Assembly: GCA_041397645.1 (NCBI GenBank)
Contig: JAWKWE010000004.1
Location: 2,170,001 to 2,234,000 of the forward strand
Direction of reading: 5' to 3'
Source of the DNA: Hyphomicrobiaceae bacterium
GTDB lineage: Bacteria > Pseudomonadota > Alphaproteobacteria > Rhizobiales > Hyphomicrobiaceae
DNA length: 64,000 nt
Shown: in pieces, positions 1 to 9,647 of the stretch
Layout of the letters: each line of letters opens with the position of its first letter
Position numbering within the stretch: the first letter of the stretch is position 1
Program-made: the position numbers and the translations under genes
The notes under the pieces: generated by a model
The model's database searches: none
Told to the model about the DNA's origin: nothing
What the model saw: the letters and a program-made list of their open reading frames with translations, nothing else

Positions 1-1086
1 ATCGGTGCGACTGCAGCGGGAACTTTGTGCGCTGTGGCGCCTTGTCCGCGCGCCGCTTCTGACGACGCCCAGGGACTGGCAGCCCTCGCCGAGAAGAAAG
101 GCATCCTCTTTGGCGCCTCCTTCGCCGTTCACGAACTCGACCGCGAGTATGGAGCGCAATATCGCGATCTCTACCTACGCGACGCACGTATCCTGACAAG
201 CGAGCTTGAGTTCAAACTCTCCATGCTCCGACCCAATGCCCAATCCCTGGATTTTTTCGGTTCGGACAAGCTCGTCGAGTTCGCCACTCAAAACAACATG
301 GCCGTCAGAGCCCACACTCTGATCTGGGACGACGATGTGCCCGAATGGATCCACCGCTTGCCCGCAGGCCATATTCCGGATCTCCTCGACATGCACGTCG
401 AGACCGTCATGTCGCGCTATTCCGGCAGGGTCAAATATTGGGATGTGATCAATGAACCCATCGGCCCCTGGGACGGCAAACCCGGCAACTTGCGTGCAGG
501 ACCGTTCTACAACGCTCTTGGCGAGACCTATATCGCGCGCGCTTTCAAAGCCGCCCGCTCCACGGCCCCGACCGACGTACTCGTCCTCAACGAAGCCCAA
601 TGCGAAACCGCCGACGAAAATGGAGAAACGTTCCGCACCAGTCTCTTGGCCCTGCTACGTCGGTTGAAAGACCAAGGGACGCCCATTGACGCCGTCGGCT
701 TCCAAAGCCACCTGCGATTGGCTGCAGAATATGATTTCCCCGCGTTCGCCGCGTTTTTGAACGAGGTCGCCGAGCTGGGCTTCGAGATTCATGTCACCGA
801 ACTCGATGTCAACGACAGCAAGTTCCCCGGCGATATTCCGGTTCGCGACAAGGCAGTTGCGCAGATGTATCGCGGATACCTGGACGAAGTGCTGAAGCTG
901 AAGGCAGTTAAGGTCGTTGAAACTTGGCAGCTCTGCGATGCAACGAGTTGGATGAATGATCCTTCGACGCAGACCCGCATGGAGATCCGGTCGGCGCCAC
1001 GGCCGCTGCCCTACGATGCAAGCTTCAAACGTAAGCCCGCCTGGAACGCGATTGCAGAAGCATTCGCTTATGCTCCGCCGCGCTAA
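1..1086 (+). CDS. GH10 endo-1,4-beta-xylanase-like glycosidase, 5' end cut off
   Basis: The frame is open from the first base, so the true start lies outside the window. The first visible residues are Ala-rich and followed by PRAASDD, like the end of an export signal. The rest has GH10 features: the acid/base Glu in VINEP (codon at 454-456), the nucleophile Glu in HVTELDVND (codon at 799-801), and FGASF and RAHTLIWDDDVP near the start. GH10 enzymes cleave beta-1,4 xylose or related backbones with retention of configuration. It converges on a glycosyltransferase and lies beside a flippase, so trimming or turnover of a surface polysaccharide is a more likely job than plant xylan degradation. 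That role is inference; the family call is strong. Confidence 0.88.
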   Translation: MGATAAGTLCAVAPCPRAASDDAQGLAALAEKKGILFGASFAVHELDREYGAQYRDLYLRDARILTSELEFKLSMLRPNAQSLDFFGSDKLVEFATQNNMAVRAHTLIWDDDVPEWIHRLPAGHIPDLLDMHVETVMSRYSGRVKYWDVINEPIGPWDGKPGNLRAGPFYNALGETYIARAFKAARSTAPTDVLVLNEAQCETADENGETFRTSLLALLRRLKDQGTPIDAVGFQSHLRLAAEYDFPAFAAFLNEVAELGFEIHVTELDVNDSKFPGDIPVRDKAVAQMYRGYLDEVLKLKAVKVVETWQLCDATSWMNDPSTQTRMEIRSAPRPLPYDASFKRKPAWNAIAEAFAYAPPR

Positions 1087-1154
1087 ACTTTTCGGGCTGC
1101 GCCATTGAGGTTCCGGCCAGGCAATCTACATCCCGACGCATGGAGGCCGACCGA

Positions 1155-2372
1155 CTAGGCGGCCAAATCCGAGTTATCCCCGTAGCGTCGTCGCTGGATG
1201 GCGCGGTGGTTTTGGTAGACACGCGCGAGCTGGTACTCGGGAGTGAAAGTACCTACCTCGTTCGCCACGCCTTCGGGCGTGATCGTTCCATTTGCTATCG
1301 CCTCGTGTACCTCGACAAAGGCTTCCGCCAGACGCGCCGCCATATCATCTTGCTCGGACGAGCGAGCCACAAGCTTGCCCGACACACCATCTTTTATGAC
1401 GCTGGCGAGCTGCGGAAGATGGATCGCGCATACAGGGCGGCCTGAGCCTAGTGTCTCCAGAACAGAGAACGGCATACCTTCGAATTCGGAGGTCAGAATG
1501 CCCGCATGAACATTTGACAGAACATCTGCAACGCCCTGCGCACTCTTGAAGCCGTGCAGCACGGAATAGCTACGGATGGCATCGAATTCGGGAAAGCGGT
1601 TGGGATCGCTTGTGCCCATGTAGTGGAATTCAACACCCTCACCCAGACGCTCGCGCAGCCGCGCAATGGTCTTGAACATAAGGGAGGGAACCTTGAAGAG
1701 ATCAAGCCGACCGGCAAAGGCGATACGCAAGCCGTCGCCTGGAAACGGTGCGGGATGGAACGTCTTGGTATCGACCCAAGTCGATTGAGTCCCGATCTTG
1801 TCCGCATTCGCGGGATAGGTCTGGCGAATTCGTTCTGTGATGATCGGATTCACGCACATGAACTTGTCGCACGACTTCACCGCCAGCCACTCGTTGATGT
1901 TGTGAACGTAACGGTAGCTCTTGAGCAAGGAATCCATTTGCAGTTTCGGCGCACCTTCGCCGTGAAGCATTTGGATGAATGGAAGCCCCATGCCCTTCAC
2001 AAGCGTTGCAAACTCCACGCGCTGCAAATCGACGCTCGTCGGGACCTCACGCAGCACGCGGCGCACCGTCGGCAGATGGCGCAATAACCCCTGCATGAAT
2101 TGGAAATTGATCGAGTCTTTCAGGCTTCGGGCCGCCTCGCGCGCCTTGTCTTCCGGATAATGAAGCACGGGCAAAAAATCGAATGGCTTCCCGCGGAACG
2201 TTTCGCGCGAAACCTTACCCAAAGGGCGTTTACCCGTAGAGTCCACACCTATCATCAGAAAGCTGAAGTCGTCCGGCAGATGGCCAATCATGTCCCGGAC
2301 GAATGTCTCAAGGCCACCGACCTTCGCGCCGAGTGGATCGAAGGAATGTATGACGCAAAGACGATACTGCAT
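1155..2372 (-). CDS. GT4-type glycosyltransferase
   Basis: The 405-residue protein has the two-Rossmann GT-B layout. An N-terminal half starts near VGGLETFVRDMIGHLP, a glycine-loop region typical of acceptor/donor cleft entry. A C-terminal half contains IAFAGRLDLFKVPSLMF followed by the EFEGMPFSVLETLGSGRPV motif, the EX7E-like donor-binding signature of retaining GT4 enzymes. It probably transfers a sugar from a nucleotide donor during polysaccharide assembly on the cytoplasmic face of the membrane. The gene is 194 bp downstream of the flippase gene on the same strand and converges with the GH10 gene. The exact sugar and acceptor cannot be read from the sequence. Confidence 0.85.
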   Translation of the reverse strand: MQYRLCVIHSFDPLGAKVGGLETFVRDMIGHLPDDFSFLMIGVDSTGKRPLGKVSRETFRGKPFDFLPVLHYPEDKAREAARSLKDSINFQFMQGLLRHLPTVRRVLREVPTSVDLQRVEFATLVKGMGLPFIQMLHGEGAPKLQMDSLLKSYRYVHNINEWLAVKSCDKFMCVNPIITERIRQTYPANADKIGTQSTWVDTKTFHPAPFPGDGLRIAFAGRLDLFKVPSLMFKTIARLRERLGEGVEFHYMGTSDPNRFPEFDAIRSYSVLHGFKSAQGVADVLSNVHAGILTSEFEGMPFSVLETLGSGRPVCAIHLPQLASVIKDGVSGKLVARSSEQDDMAARLAEAFVEVHEAIANGTITPEGVANEVGTFTPEYQLARVYQNHRAIQRRRYGDNSDLAA

Positions 2373-2566
2373 GGGATAACAAACTCACTGTTCTACGTTG
2401 CGGCCAGCTTCGATTGGCTGCGAAACACAAGCTAAGACGACACTATTCCAAGATCATGCCGTTGGCGAAGCAAAGCCCCGGACAACGCGACGCATCTGGC
2501 ATCTTGATGCCGTTAAGGTTGCCAACTCCGCCACGATTGTCTCCCAACATTTTTCATATCCAGCCC

Positions 2567-4003
2567 TTAGGCCTGACGCAACGCGCGAAACTTCGCGAGC
2601 ACTGTATTCATCTCGCCCGGATAGACCAGGGCCAGTGCCAAGCCATAAACAGTGGCACCGGTGACGATGGCAAGCGCAAGCGAGACAACGGTGGGCGTCA
2701 TGGGCAGGAAATGCAGAGCCCCGATCATCGCAGCGGTAGCCGTTGCAATGCGGATCAGATGGCCCAGCGGCAGAGCAAATCCGTGCAAATAAGCCCCACA
2801 AGACAATGTGACCAAAAGGCTTACGATTGCCCCGCACGCCGCTCCCGCGACGCTTCCCGGCAGACCTCCCAGCGCCAGGCCGATGGCGCCGCCCACGATC
2901 GTGCTCAATCCATCGAGCACGTCATTGACCAGTGGAATTCTGGTTTCTTCCCGCAGAAGAAACACTTGCTCCCCGAAGTGAATACGCAAGTTTCTCGCAG
3001 CCCCGGCCAATATGGCCCAAGGCAGCACCGCTGCCGTCATTTCTCGGAACGGCGCGGCGACGATGCGTTCGACGAGGGGATCTGAAATTGCCCATAGCCC
3101 GCCGGCCGCCGGCGCCAGGATGGCGAGCAACAGCACGCCATTGCGTACGAGTTGCGCTTGTCCTTCCGCCATGCCGCTCTCGCGTGACCGCGCAACCGCC
3201 AGCGGAAAGGCCGCCGCCGTCACAAGCATCGCGGCGAACGCCGCCGCACGCAGACCCAGACCCCAGCCGACGGTGACGAGACCGACCGCCGCCGCGCCTT
3301 CCTGATGCTCGATCACGAAGCGCAGACCGTTGTTTGCAAGCCATACGAAGAGACCTCCTATGACCAACGGCATTCCGTAACGCAAACCCGTGCGAACGAT
3401 GTCGGGAGATATGTGATGGGGCCGCGACCCAAGGCCCAACCGTGAGATGACACCAGCCAGAGCAAGACCCTGCGCTACTGCGTAGCCCCATAACACGCTG
3501 GCAGCGGTCGCAGAAAACAGCTCCACGAATAACACGCCAAACGCCAGCCCCAGCACCGGCCAGCTCACCTGCATGATGGTGTAAACGAACGTATCCTGCG
3601 CGGTGCGCGCACGGTCTGTGAGGTGGGTTGCCAGCGTACGCGACAAGCAATAGGCGAGCGCACCGGCCGCCAGGGCTGGCGACCACGCCACGTCGATGAA
3701 CAAGGGCAGCAACATCACGCCCAGTGCCGTGCCAAGCGCTGCGGCCAGCATGACGCCAGCCTCCGTGTTCATGAACGCAGCTTTGTCCCGAGACTCGGCG
3801 TTCCGGTCGAAATACCGCATAGTGTAGAGCGTGAACCAGAACATCGTGGCGATGTAGCCGAACTCTTGCGCCGCTGTAATAAGCGCGAACGTGCCCATCT
3901 CGACCGGATCGAGAAAGTAGGTCCACAGCACGATCGACAGGAACTGAACAATGGGTCCAAGAACCTGCGCGGGCAGATACAGTAGAGTTTGACGCAGAAG
4001 CAT
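2567..4003 (-). CDS. Wzx/MATE-like polysaccharide flippase
   Basis: From the ATG at 4003 the protein has 478 residues and is almost entirely hydrophobic helices, about 12 to 14, beginning MLLRQTLLYLPAQVLGP. This matches the polysaccharide biosynthesis/export protein family (Wzx, MOP superfamily), which flips lipid-linked glycans across the inner membrane. A longer reading frame extends to 4249, but its extra 82 residues are Arg-rich and would run into the divergent gene at 4150, so I chose the shorter start. Neighbours are a GT4 transferase downstream and a divergent transferase-like gene upstream. Substrate is unknown. Confidence 0.8.
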   Translation of the reverse strand: MLLRQTLLYLPAQVLGPIVQFLSIVLWTYFLDPVEMGTFALITAAQEFGYIATMFWFTLYTMRYFDRNAESRDKAAFMNTEAGVMLAAALGTALGVMLLPLFIDVAWSPALAAGALAYCLSRTLATHLTDRARTAQDTFVYTIMQVSWPVLGLAFGVLFVELFSATAASVLWGYAVAQGLALAGVISRLGLGSRPHHISPDIVRTGLRYGMPLVIGGLFVWLANNGLRFVIEHQEGAAAVGLVTVGWGLGLRAAAFAAMLVTAAAFPLAVARSRESGMAEGQAQLVRNGVLLLAILAPAAGGLWAISDPLVERIVAAPFREMTAAVLPWAILAGAARNLRIHFGEQVFLLREETRIPLVNDVLDGLSTIVGGAIGLALGGLPGSVAGAACGAIVSLLVTLSCGAYLHGFALPLGHLIRIATATAAMIGALHFLPMTPTVVSLALAIVTGATVYGLALALVYPGEMNTVLAKFRALRQA

Positions 4004-4149
4004 TTTGCCCGCTGACTTGTATGGACGCCCCTTGGGGCAAAGAAATGCGGCACGCTCTTCTCTAGCCGCACGTCCCGTAATATGCGAGCGTCGCAGGCGC
4101 AGCAAAGCGCCTCGCCTGCGCCGCACGACACAGGAGCGCATTCTCGCCC

Positions 4150-5670
4150 ATGCAAATCTGCGTCCATCTCGACGCTGCCCGGCTTTACCGCTGGCATTTG
4201 GCGCTTCTGACTGCCCTGGCCGATGCCGGGCACGAGGTCGCTGTCTCATTTAGGGACACGCCCGAGCCCCTGCCCACCAGCTTTACGGCTTTGGTAGATT
4301 ACGATCATGCGCGAGCACGGGCGGGAATGGACCGGTTCTCCACGCTGCTTCGCAGTGAGGCGTTTTCGTCCTGGCCGCAGTATGCCGGGGGGACCTACGA
4401 CCTCATGCTTGATGTATCGTCAGCCAGCACGGTCAAGACCCACCCGGGTCGCATCATCCGGCCCCTCTATAACGGCTCGTTCACGGACTACGCGCTGTTT
4501 CACGCCATACTACAACAATGTGCGCCGGTATTGAGCGTGTCTGACTCCATTTCGCGCGATCATGTCTGGCTCATAGGCACGCCCGCCATTGAAACGCCCT
4601 GGCGGCCATCCGTCTCGATGGACATGATTTCGTCGCGGCTCGTGGAAGGGCTGGTGCGCGTTGTTAATCGCATTGCCCACGATGAAGGACCGCAAGATCC
4701 GCTGCCGACAAAGCGATCCTTTGCGGGACGCTCTACCATACTGTCATCGGCCACGAGCCTTATGCGCGCGCGGATTGCCCGCAAGATGGGGCGCGTTGCC
4801 GAAGTTGTCGCCGGCAACGAAGCGAGGTGGTTTGTCGCCTGGAGGAAGATCTCATCTGAGGCCGTGACTTCATCAGCTTCGCAAAAATTGGAGATCAACA
4901 AATTCCGAACGTTGGAGGATGGAGGAACTCGCTACTTCGCCGATCCCTTTGTGTTCGTCGATAGCGATACGACCCATGTATTCATCGAAGAGCTGCCGAA
5001 GGCCACTGGCCGTGGCATCATCTCTCACTTCACTTTGGCGCGCGATGGCAGCCCGTCCAAAGTCACGCCGGTTCTGGAAACCGAATTTCACCTTTCCTAC
5101 CCGCTTGTCTTTTCACATGAGGGCACGATCTACATGCTGCCGGAGTCCTCCGCGTCGGGCGGTTTGGATCTCTATCGCGCCAGGCGCTTTCCGTACGAAT
5201 GGGAGAAGACCGCTCGCCTCATCGAAGGACATCTGCACGACGCGACCATTTTCAGACATGAGGGCCGGTGGTGGATCGCGGCGGGGACTATCAGTCTGCA
5301 AAGTTCAAGCTGGGATGCGCTATCGCTTTTTTACGCCGAAGCTCTGACCGGCCCCTGGCACACGCATCCGTACAACCCCGTGCTCATCGACGCGGCGGCA
5401 GCGCGACCTGCCGGGCATGTGTGGCGTGATGAAGCGGGGCGGCTGTTGCGACCGGCCCAGAACTGCAGTGGCGGCTATGGCAGCTCCCTGACGCTTCGCG
5501 CCATCGTGCGGCTCGACCCGGAGGGATTTTCGGAAGAAACCGACGGCGCAATCGCATTTGAGCCCGACTCGGGCATTTTGGGACCCCATACTCTGAACCG
5601 GGCTGGAGGTTTCGAGGTTATCGATTTGTTTGCGCGACCAAGCGCCCTCGGGGCTGGTTATCGGACTTGA
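4150..5670 (+). CDS. Two-domain transferase-like protein with GINT1-type beta-propeller
   Basis: The 506-residue protein has two parts. Residues 1 to about 190 resemble the formyltransferase or glycosyltransferase-like N-terminal fold (LYRWHLALLTALADAGHEV at the start, then PLYNGSFTDYALFHAIL). Residues about 250-500 look like a five-bladed propeller related to the N-terminal region of plant glucosamine inositolphosphorylceramide transferase and to GH43-like proteins: YFADPFVF, HLSYPLVF, YMLPESS, DATIFRHEGRWW, LSLFYAEALTGPW, RPAQNCSGGYG. In bacteria such proteins sit in polysaccharide loci, as here. A role in sugar or acyl modification of a glycan is inference. It diverges from the flippase gene with 146 bp between the starts. 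A short GC-rich hairpin without a T run (5682-5696) follows the stop. Confidence 0.7.
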   Translation: MQICVHLDAARLYRWHLALLTALADAGHEVAVSFRDTPEPLPTSFTALVDYDHARARAGMDRFSTLLRSEAFSSWPQYAGGTYDLMLDVSSASTVKTHPGRIIRPLYNGSFTDYALFHAILQQCAPVLSVSDSISRDHVWLIGTPAIETPWRPSVSMDMISSRLVEGLVRVVNRIAHDEGPQDPLPTKRSFAGRSTILSSATSLMRARIARKMGRVAEVVAGNEARWFVAWRKISSEAVTSSASQKLEINKFRTLEDGGTRYFADPFVFVDSDTTHVFIEELPKATGRGIISHFTLARDGSPSKVTPVLETEFHLSYPLVFSHEGTIYMLPESSASGGLDLYRARRFPYEWEKTARLIEGHLHDATIFRHEGRWWIAAGTISLQSSSWDALSLFYAEALTGPWHTHPYNPVLIDAAAARPAGHVWRDEAGRLLRPAQNCSGGYGSSLTLRAIVRLDPEGFSEETDGAIAFEPDSGILGPHTLNRAGGFEVIDLFARPSALGAGYRT

Positions 5671-5791
5671 ATGAGGCTATAAGCCCGCCTCGGGCTAGCG
5701 TCGCGCCGGGCCATTTCAGGCAACAGGTAGACGCCCGCGGACAATTGCGCGTGCTCCCGAAACCGGAGGCCACTTCGCGCCCACCCAGGAT

Positions 5792-5866
5792 GCCGGCTTA
5801 GCACAGTGGTAGTGCACCTGATTTGTAATCAGGGGGTCGGGGGTTCAAATCCCTCAGCCGGCACCA
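5792..5866 (+). tRNA. tRNA-Thr (anticodon TGT)
   Basis: A complete cloverleaf can be folded. The acceptor arms GCCGGCT and AGCCGGC pair, the D arm is GCAC/GTGC, the anticodon stem is CCTGA/TCAGG with loop TTTGTAA (anticodon TGT, reads ACA), and the T arm is GGGGG-TTCAAAT-CCCTC. The CCA end is encoded (5864-5866). No integrase gene or repeated tRNA end was seen nearby. Confidence 0.96.
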
Positions 5867-6041
5867 AATTTACTCGCTCAGTTCTCTGCCATTCCGGACC
5901 GGTGCGCCACCCGGGCATACTATGGCGACCTTAGGAGCCAGACATTATCGCAGCGAAGACGAATGTTGCGCGGTCATGAACTGGAGCGTGTAATCTGGGA
6001 CAACTTTGAACTTCTTCGCCACCTGAGCGAGGGGAGGATAA

Positions 6042-6401
6042 ATGCTTAAGAAATTTGGCCATGGGCCGTCTATGTTGTTCACGATGGCCTGGTTCTTCGC
6101 GGCAGCCATACTGACAGACCCCGCGCGCGCGCAGCAAGGCCCAGTCGATTTCGCCAAAGGTGAGCTCGTCGCAAATGAGGCCTGCTCATTTTGTCACGAT
6201 GTCACTGTCGATGAGTCCGATCCCCCCGATAACAAAGTGCCAAGTTTCGTCGCGATAGCGAATAAGCCGCATCAAACGGCGGAGCGGCTAGCTGAGACCG
6301 TCCTCTTTCCTCATCGCGACATGCCCCAGTTTTCGTTCGATAAGCCCACCGACTTGAGAGACGTCATCGCTTACATCATGACGATGCGAAAGAAAGACTG
6401 A
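6042..6401 (+). CDS. Small periplasmic c-type cytochrome
   Basis: The 119-residue protein begins with a signal peptide (hydrophobic stretch about residues 10-25, cleavage likely after PARAQ). It has one heme-attachment motif CSFCH at about residues 48-52. A late Met in DMPQF is a plausible sixth heme ligand, and the C-terminal helix DLRDVIAYIMTM is typical of small class I cytochromes. It should carry electrons in the periplasm; the partner is not visible. An upstream GGGGAGGA (6031-6038) lies close to the ATG and can act as ribosome binding site. The next gene is 65 bp downstream on the same strand. Confidence 0.87.
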   Translation: MLKKFGHGPSMLFTMAWFFAAAILTDPARAQQGPVDFAKGELVANEACSFCHDVTVDESDPPDNKVPSFVAIANKPHQTAERLAETVLFPHRDMPQFSFDKPTDLRDVIAYIMTMRKKD

Positions 6402-6466
6402 CGTCGGCCCCCATCGCCGCGGAGATCGCTTCCGTAAAGAGCCCAGCCTGCTCGGGATATGCTTTC

Positions 6467-7009
6467 ATGCACCACCTGAAACTAAGTAAGGCGTTCACTC
6501 TCATCGAGCCTGGGCCTCTCACCCTCGTGACCACCCATGACGGCACCAACAGCAATATTATGACCATCTCTTGGACGATGGTGATGGACTTCACGCCAGT
6601 ATTCGCCATCACCACCGGCGCATGGAACCACTCATTTAAGGCCCTGCAAGCAACGGGCGAATGCGTCGTCGCCGTTCCCACGGTCGACCTCCTGGATCGC
6701 GCAATTGGTATTGGAACCTGCTCCGGTTCCGACACCGACAAATTCGCCACGTTCAAACTTACCGCTGTTGCCGCTAAGCGCGTCCGCGCCCCGTTGATCA
6801 AGGAGTGCCTGGCCAACATCGAATGCAAAGTCATCGACATGGTCGACAAGCACAATATTGTCGTACTGCAGGCGGTCGCCGCCTACATGGACACTGCGCG
6901 AAAGGAGAAGCGCACGGTTCATGCGGTGGGCGACGGCACTTTCATCGTCGATGGCCGAAAGCTAGACCGCAGGAAGATGATGGCATCCAAGCTGCCTGCT
7001 GGGGTTTAA
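6467..7009 (+). CDS. Flavin reductase / flavoredoxin family protein
   Basis: The 180-residue protein fits the FMN-binding split-barrel family of flavin reductases and flavoredoxins. Visible features are GPLTLVTTHDGTNSNIMTISW near the start, HSFKALQATGECVVAVPTVDL in the middle and a C-terminal KLDRRKMM segment. Family members bind FMN and pass electrons from NAD(P)H or from another redox protein. The cytochrome gene upstream and the same orientation suggest a joint redox role, but a shared transcript is not proven. The ATG at 6467 has only a weak GGGA upstream. Substrate unknown. Confidence 0.8.
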   Translation: MHHLKLSKAFTLIEPGPLTLVTTHDGTNSNIMTISWTMVMDFTPVFAITTGAWNHSFKALQATGECVVAVPTVDLLDRAIGIGTCSGSDTDKFATFKLTAVAAKRVRAPLIKECLANIECKVIDMVDKHNIVVLQAVAAYMDTARKEKRTVHAVGDGTFIVDGRKLDRRKMMASKLPAGV

Positions 7010-7121
7010 GCCGCTGCACTGATGGGAAATTGCAATTGCCCAGAACAATCAAGGAGGCGTGTCGACGCCTAAATAGATGTTCGTACTACCGACAGGACGC
7101 CGCGACGGTTGAAGACCTCAC

Positions 7122-9647
7122 TTAGCTGCTCGAAGCCTGCAGCAGTCCAGACAAGAGCGTCTCCTCGGTATATGGCTTGCGAACCACTGGAACCGACCGA
7201 AGATGCTCTGGGATCATAACCATGTCTCCATAGCCCGTCGCAAACACAAACGGCACCTTCCGCTGCCTTAACTCGTCAGCTACCGCGAGGGAGTTGCTAG
7301 ACCCAAGATTGACATCGAGAACGGCAAGATCGGGCGGCGCATTACCGATGGCCCGAAGCGCGTCCGAAGCGCTACCGACGGCCACCAGATCACCCGCGCC
7401 CAAGGATCGGAGCATGTCCTCCGCCTCCAGGGCGATAAGAAGTTGATCTTCTACGAGGAGTATCGAGCGCCCCGCGATGGTCTTGGCGTCTTTCGCAGTC
7501 CTTACAGTCTTTTGCGGCGGCGCTGGCACGGGCTTGTGCAAGCGCGATGTGAACCTTACAGGGATGGCTATCTTGGCGGCTAGGCCGCCAGGGAGAAACG
7601 CGATCTCGCTTCCTCCCTGCAGGTCGTGCGGAATAGAGCGATGAAGCACAATCGAGCCGAACCCCTTGCGCTTTGGTTCGAAGACAGGAGGACCGCCCTC
7701 CTCCCTCCAGACAATCTCCAAATTCTCCTCGTTGAGCGACCAGTTCACTGCGAGCTGTCCGGTTTGATTAGACAGGCTCCCATACTTTGCAGCGTTGGTC
7801 GCCAGTTCGTGGACGACGAGAGCCATGACGGAGTAGGCGCGCTGGTCGAGGCCGATGTCGTCTCCGATCAGCTCCATTCTCTCCATCGGATAGGGTGAAA
7901 GTTCCGCCCCCAGCAATTGACGCAGAGAGCCGCCACCATCCGAGCGAACCACCTGATCGTGCGCGTGAGAGAGAGCAAGAATTCGACCTTTCAAACCGGA
8001 CACGAATGCCTCGATACTTTCGCTGTCGCCGGTCGGTTGATTTACCAACGACTTGATCAGAGCCAGAATATTTTTGACGCGGTGGTTCAGCTCATCATTG
8101 AGAAGACGCATCCGCGCGTCGGCCCTGTTGCGCTCCTTAGCGAGAATCTCGCTCTGCCGCATCATCACCTCACGCAAACCAAGAAGCACGGCTTGGGCTG
8201 AGGTCCGCTCATCCACGCTCCAAGATTCCGATTGTCCCGCCACGATCTGCTTCCACACAGCAAAGCTCTTGCGCGGCGTTAGGCGATCGCCGTGCGGTCC
8301 TGTTGTGTATGTCTTGTTAGGATCGCCGGCCCAGTTCAGGGTTTGGAGCTTCTCTTTGCGAAAGAAGAAGAGAAAATCTGGCTGGGTCAGCGATAGCGGA
8401 ATGGCCAGCACACCCGCCGCCGCGTCTGCGAATTCTGCGGCCGACGGCAGATGCGCCTGAAGAGCGTTGGTTGCCCACACCTCATCTCTTCCAACCTCCC
8501 GTATTAAACTCGCCATCATCGGGACCACACTTGAAGGCGGCGTCGAACCATGGGCGGACCAAGTGCCGTTCATCCATAAACCGACGCCATCCGAATCGAG
8601 GACCGAGTTGAGTTTTGGCAGAGACTGGCGAAGAAATTCCTCCGTTGGCTCGTTAAATCCCGTGGAAGCCAAGATTTCGTCCAGCGTATGGCGCGCACGC
8701 CGTGTAGCGTCCGCACGAACGTTTTGCTGGATGGATGTCAGATGCAGAGACAAAAAGTCTCCGAAGAGCTCCATAGCGATGCGTCGTGACATCCCTAGCG
8801 CCTTGGGTGCGTAATGATGGCATGCAACAAGACCGAAGAGCTTGCCGTCCACGATGATGGAAACCGACATGGACGCCGCAACGCCCATGTTGCGGAGGTA
8901 TTCCAGGTGAATTGGAGAAACGCTGCGCAAGTGTGCAAAGGAAAGATCGAGCGGTGTCCCGGAGGCGTCGTATTCCGGAATAATGGGGCTGCTTTCTCCC
9001 TTCGCATCTGAGATCACACGGATGGTGTTCTGCAAATAGAGTGCACGCGCCTGCGATGGTATATCCGACGCGGGAAAGTGCTGCCCGAGAAATGACTCTA
9101 AGTGATGTCGCTTAGCTTCGCCCGCCACCTTGCCCGAGCCGTCGTCAGAAAACTCGTAAATCATCACGCGGTCGTAGCCGAGAACCGCCTGGAGAAATCG
9201 CGGGAGCTTCTCAAAAAGGGCCTCGCGATCCATAAGTGATTGTGTGCGCGCAATCAGGGACCGGGCAATATCCAGTGGACCATCGCCATTTTCGCTCGCC
9301 GCAGGCTCGAACTCCAACAACGTCACACCATCGCAGGTGTGGCAAGAAACATCGAAGAAGCCTGCGTCCTGTAGGTCCAATCGGTGGGCCAGCCCCGGAC
9401 GTCGTGGCTCTTTCGATTTAGCAATAGCGTTCAATAGGCTGTGAACGACAGGTCCAGAAAACAACTCTGAAAGAGACTTGCCAGCCGGATCCCCACCGAG
9501 TTTCAGCATTTCAACAATATTCAACGAGCTGCGGAGTATTGTGTCCCCGTTCTCGTCGCATACAAGGAGGCACCCATGCGTTTGAATGCTTCCCGGAATA
9601 TGGATCGGTTCGCGGTCGCAAGTCGTCAGATCAACGTTTTCCGGCAT
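7122..9647 (-). CDS. bphP: Bacteriophytochrome HWE histidine kinase with C-terminal receiver
   Basis: This 841-residue red/far-red sensor has the standard phytochrome core: PAS (about 1-115) with biliverdin-binding Cys10 in TTCDREPIHIPGSI, GAF (about 130-300) with the FPASDIPSQ motif near 191, and PHY (about 305-490) with the tongue motif PRKSF near 460. The output is an HWE-type histidine kinase with phospho-acceptor His in ELNHRVKN near 522 and an N-box-like HELATNAAKYG. A receiver domain follows (about 728-838) with phospho-acceptor Asp in VLDVNLG near 778 and Lys in VRKPYT. It is thus a hybrid kinase that may phosphorylate its own receiver. The start overlaps the end of the heme oxygenase gene by 17 bases, so the two are translationally coupled. 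Confidence 0.95.
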   Translation of the reverse strand: MPENVDLTTCDREPIHIPGSIQTHGCLLVCDENGDTILRSSLNIVEMLKLGGDPAGKSLSELFSGPVVHSLLNAIAKSKEPRRPGLAHRLDLQDAGFFDVSCHTCDGVTLLEFEPAASENGDGPLDIARSLIARTQSLMDREALFEKLPRFLQAVLGYDRVMIYEFSDDGSGKVAGEAKRHHLESFLGQHFPASDIPSQARALYLQNTIRVISDAKGESSPIIPEYDASGTPLDLSFAHLRSVSPIHLEYLRNMGVAASMSVSIIVDGKLFGLVACHHYAPKALGMSRRIAMELFGDFLSLHLTSIQQNVRADATRRARHTLDEILASTGFNEPTEEFLRQSLPKLNSVLDSDGVGLWMNGTWSAHGSTPPSSVVPMMASLIREVGRDEVWATNALQAHLPSAAEFADAAAGVLAIPLSLTQPDFLFFFRKEKLQTLNWAGDPNKTYTTGPHGDRLTPRKSFAVWKQIVAGQSESWSVDERTSAQAVLLGLREVMMRQSEILAKERNRADARMRLLNDELNHRVKNILALIKSLVNQPTGDSESIEAFVSGLKGRILALSHAHDQVVRSDGGGSLRQLLGAELSPYPMERMELIGDDIGLDQRAYSVMALVVHELATNAAKYGSLSNQTGQLAVNWSLNEENLEIVWREEGGPPVFEPKRKGFGSIVLHRSIPHDLQGGSEIAFLPGGLAAKIAIPVRFTSRLHKPVPAPPQKTVRTAKDAKTIAGRSILLVEDQLLIALEAEDMLRSLGAGDLVAVGSASDALRAIGNAPPDLAVLDVNLGSSNSLAVADELRQRKVPFVFATGYGDMVMIPEHLRSVPVVRKPYTEETLLSGLLQASSS

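Noticed and set aside
2414..3085. 223-codon plus-strand frame opposite the flippase gene
   Set aside because: The minus-strand frame has the expected membrane helices; the plus frame is Gln/Arg/His-rich and lacks a ribosome site.
5682..5696. Hairpin AGCCCG-CCT-CGGGCT after the GINT1-like gene
   Set aside because: The stem is short and no T run follows, so I do not call it a terminator.
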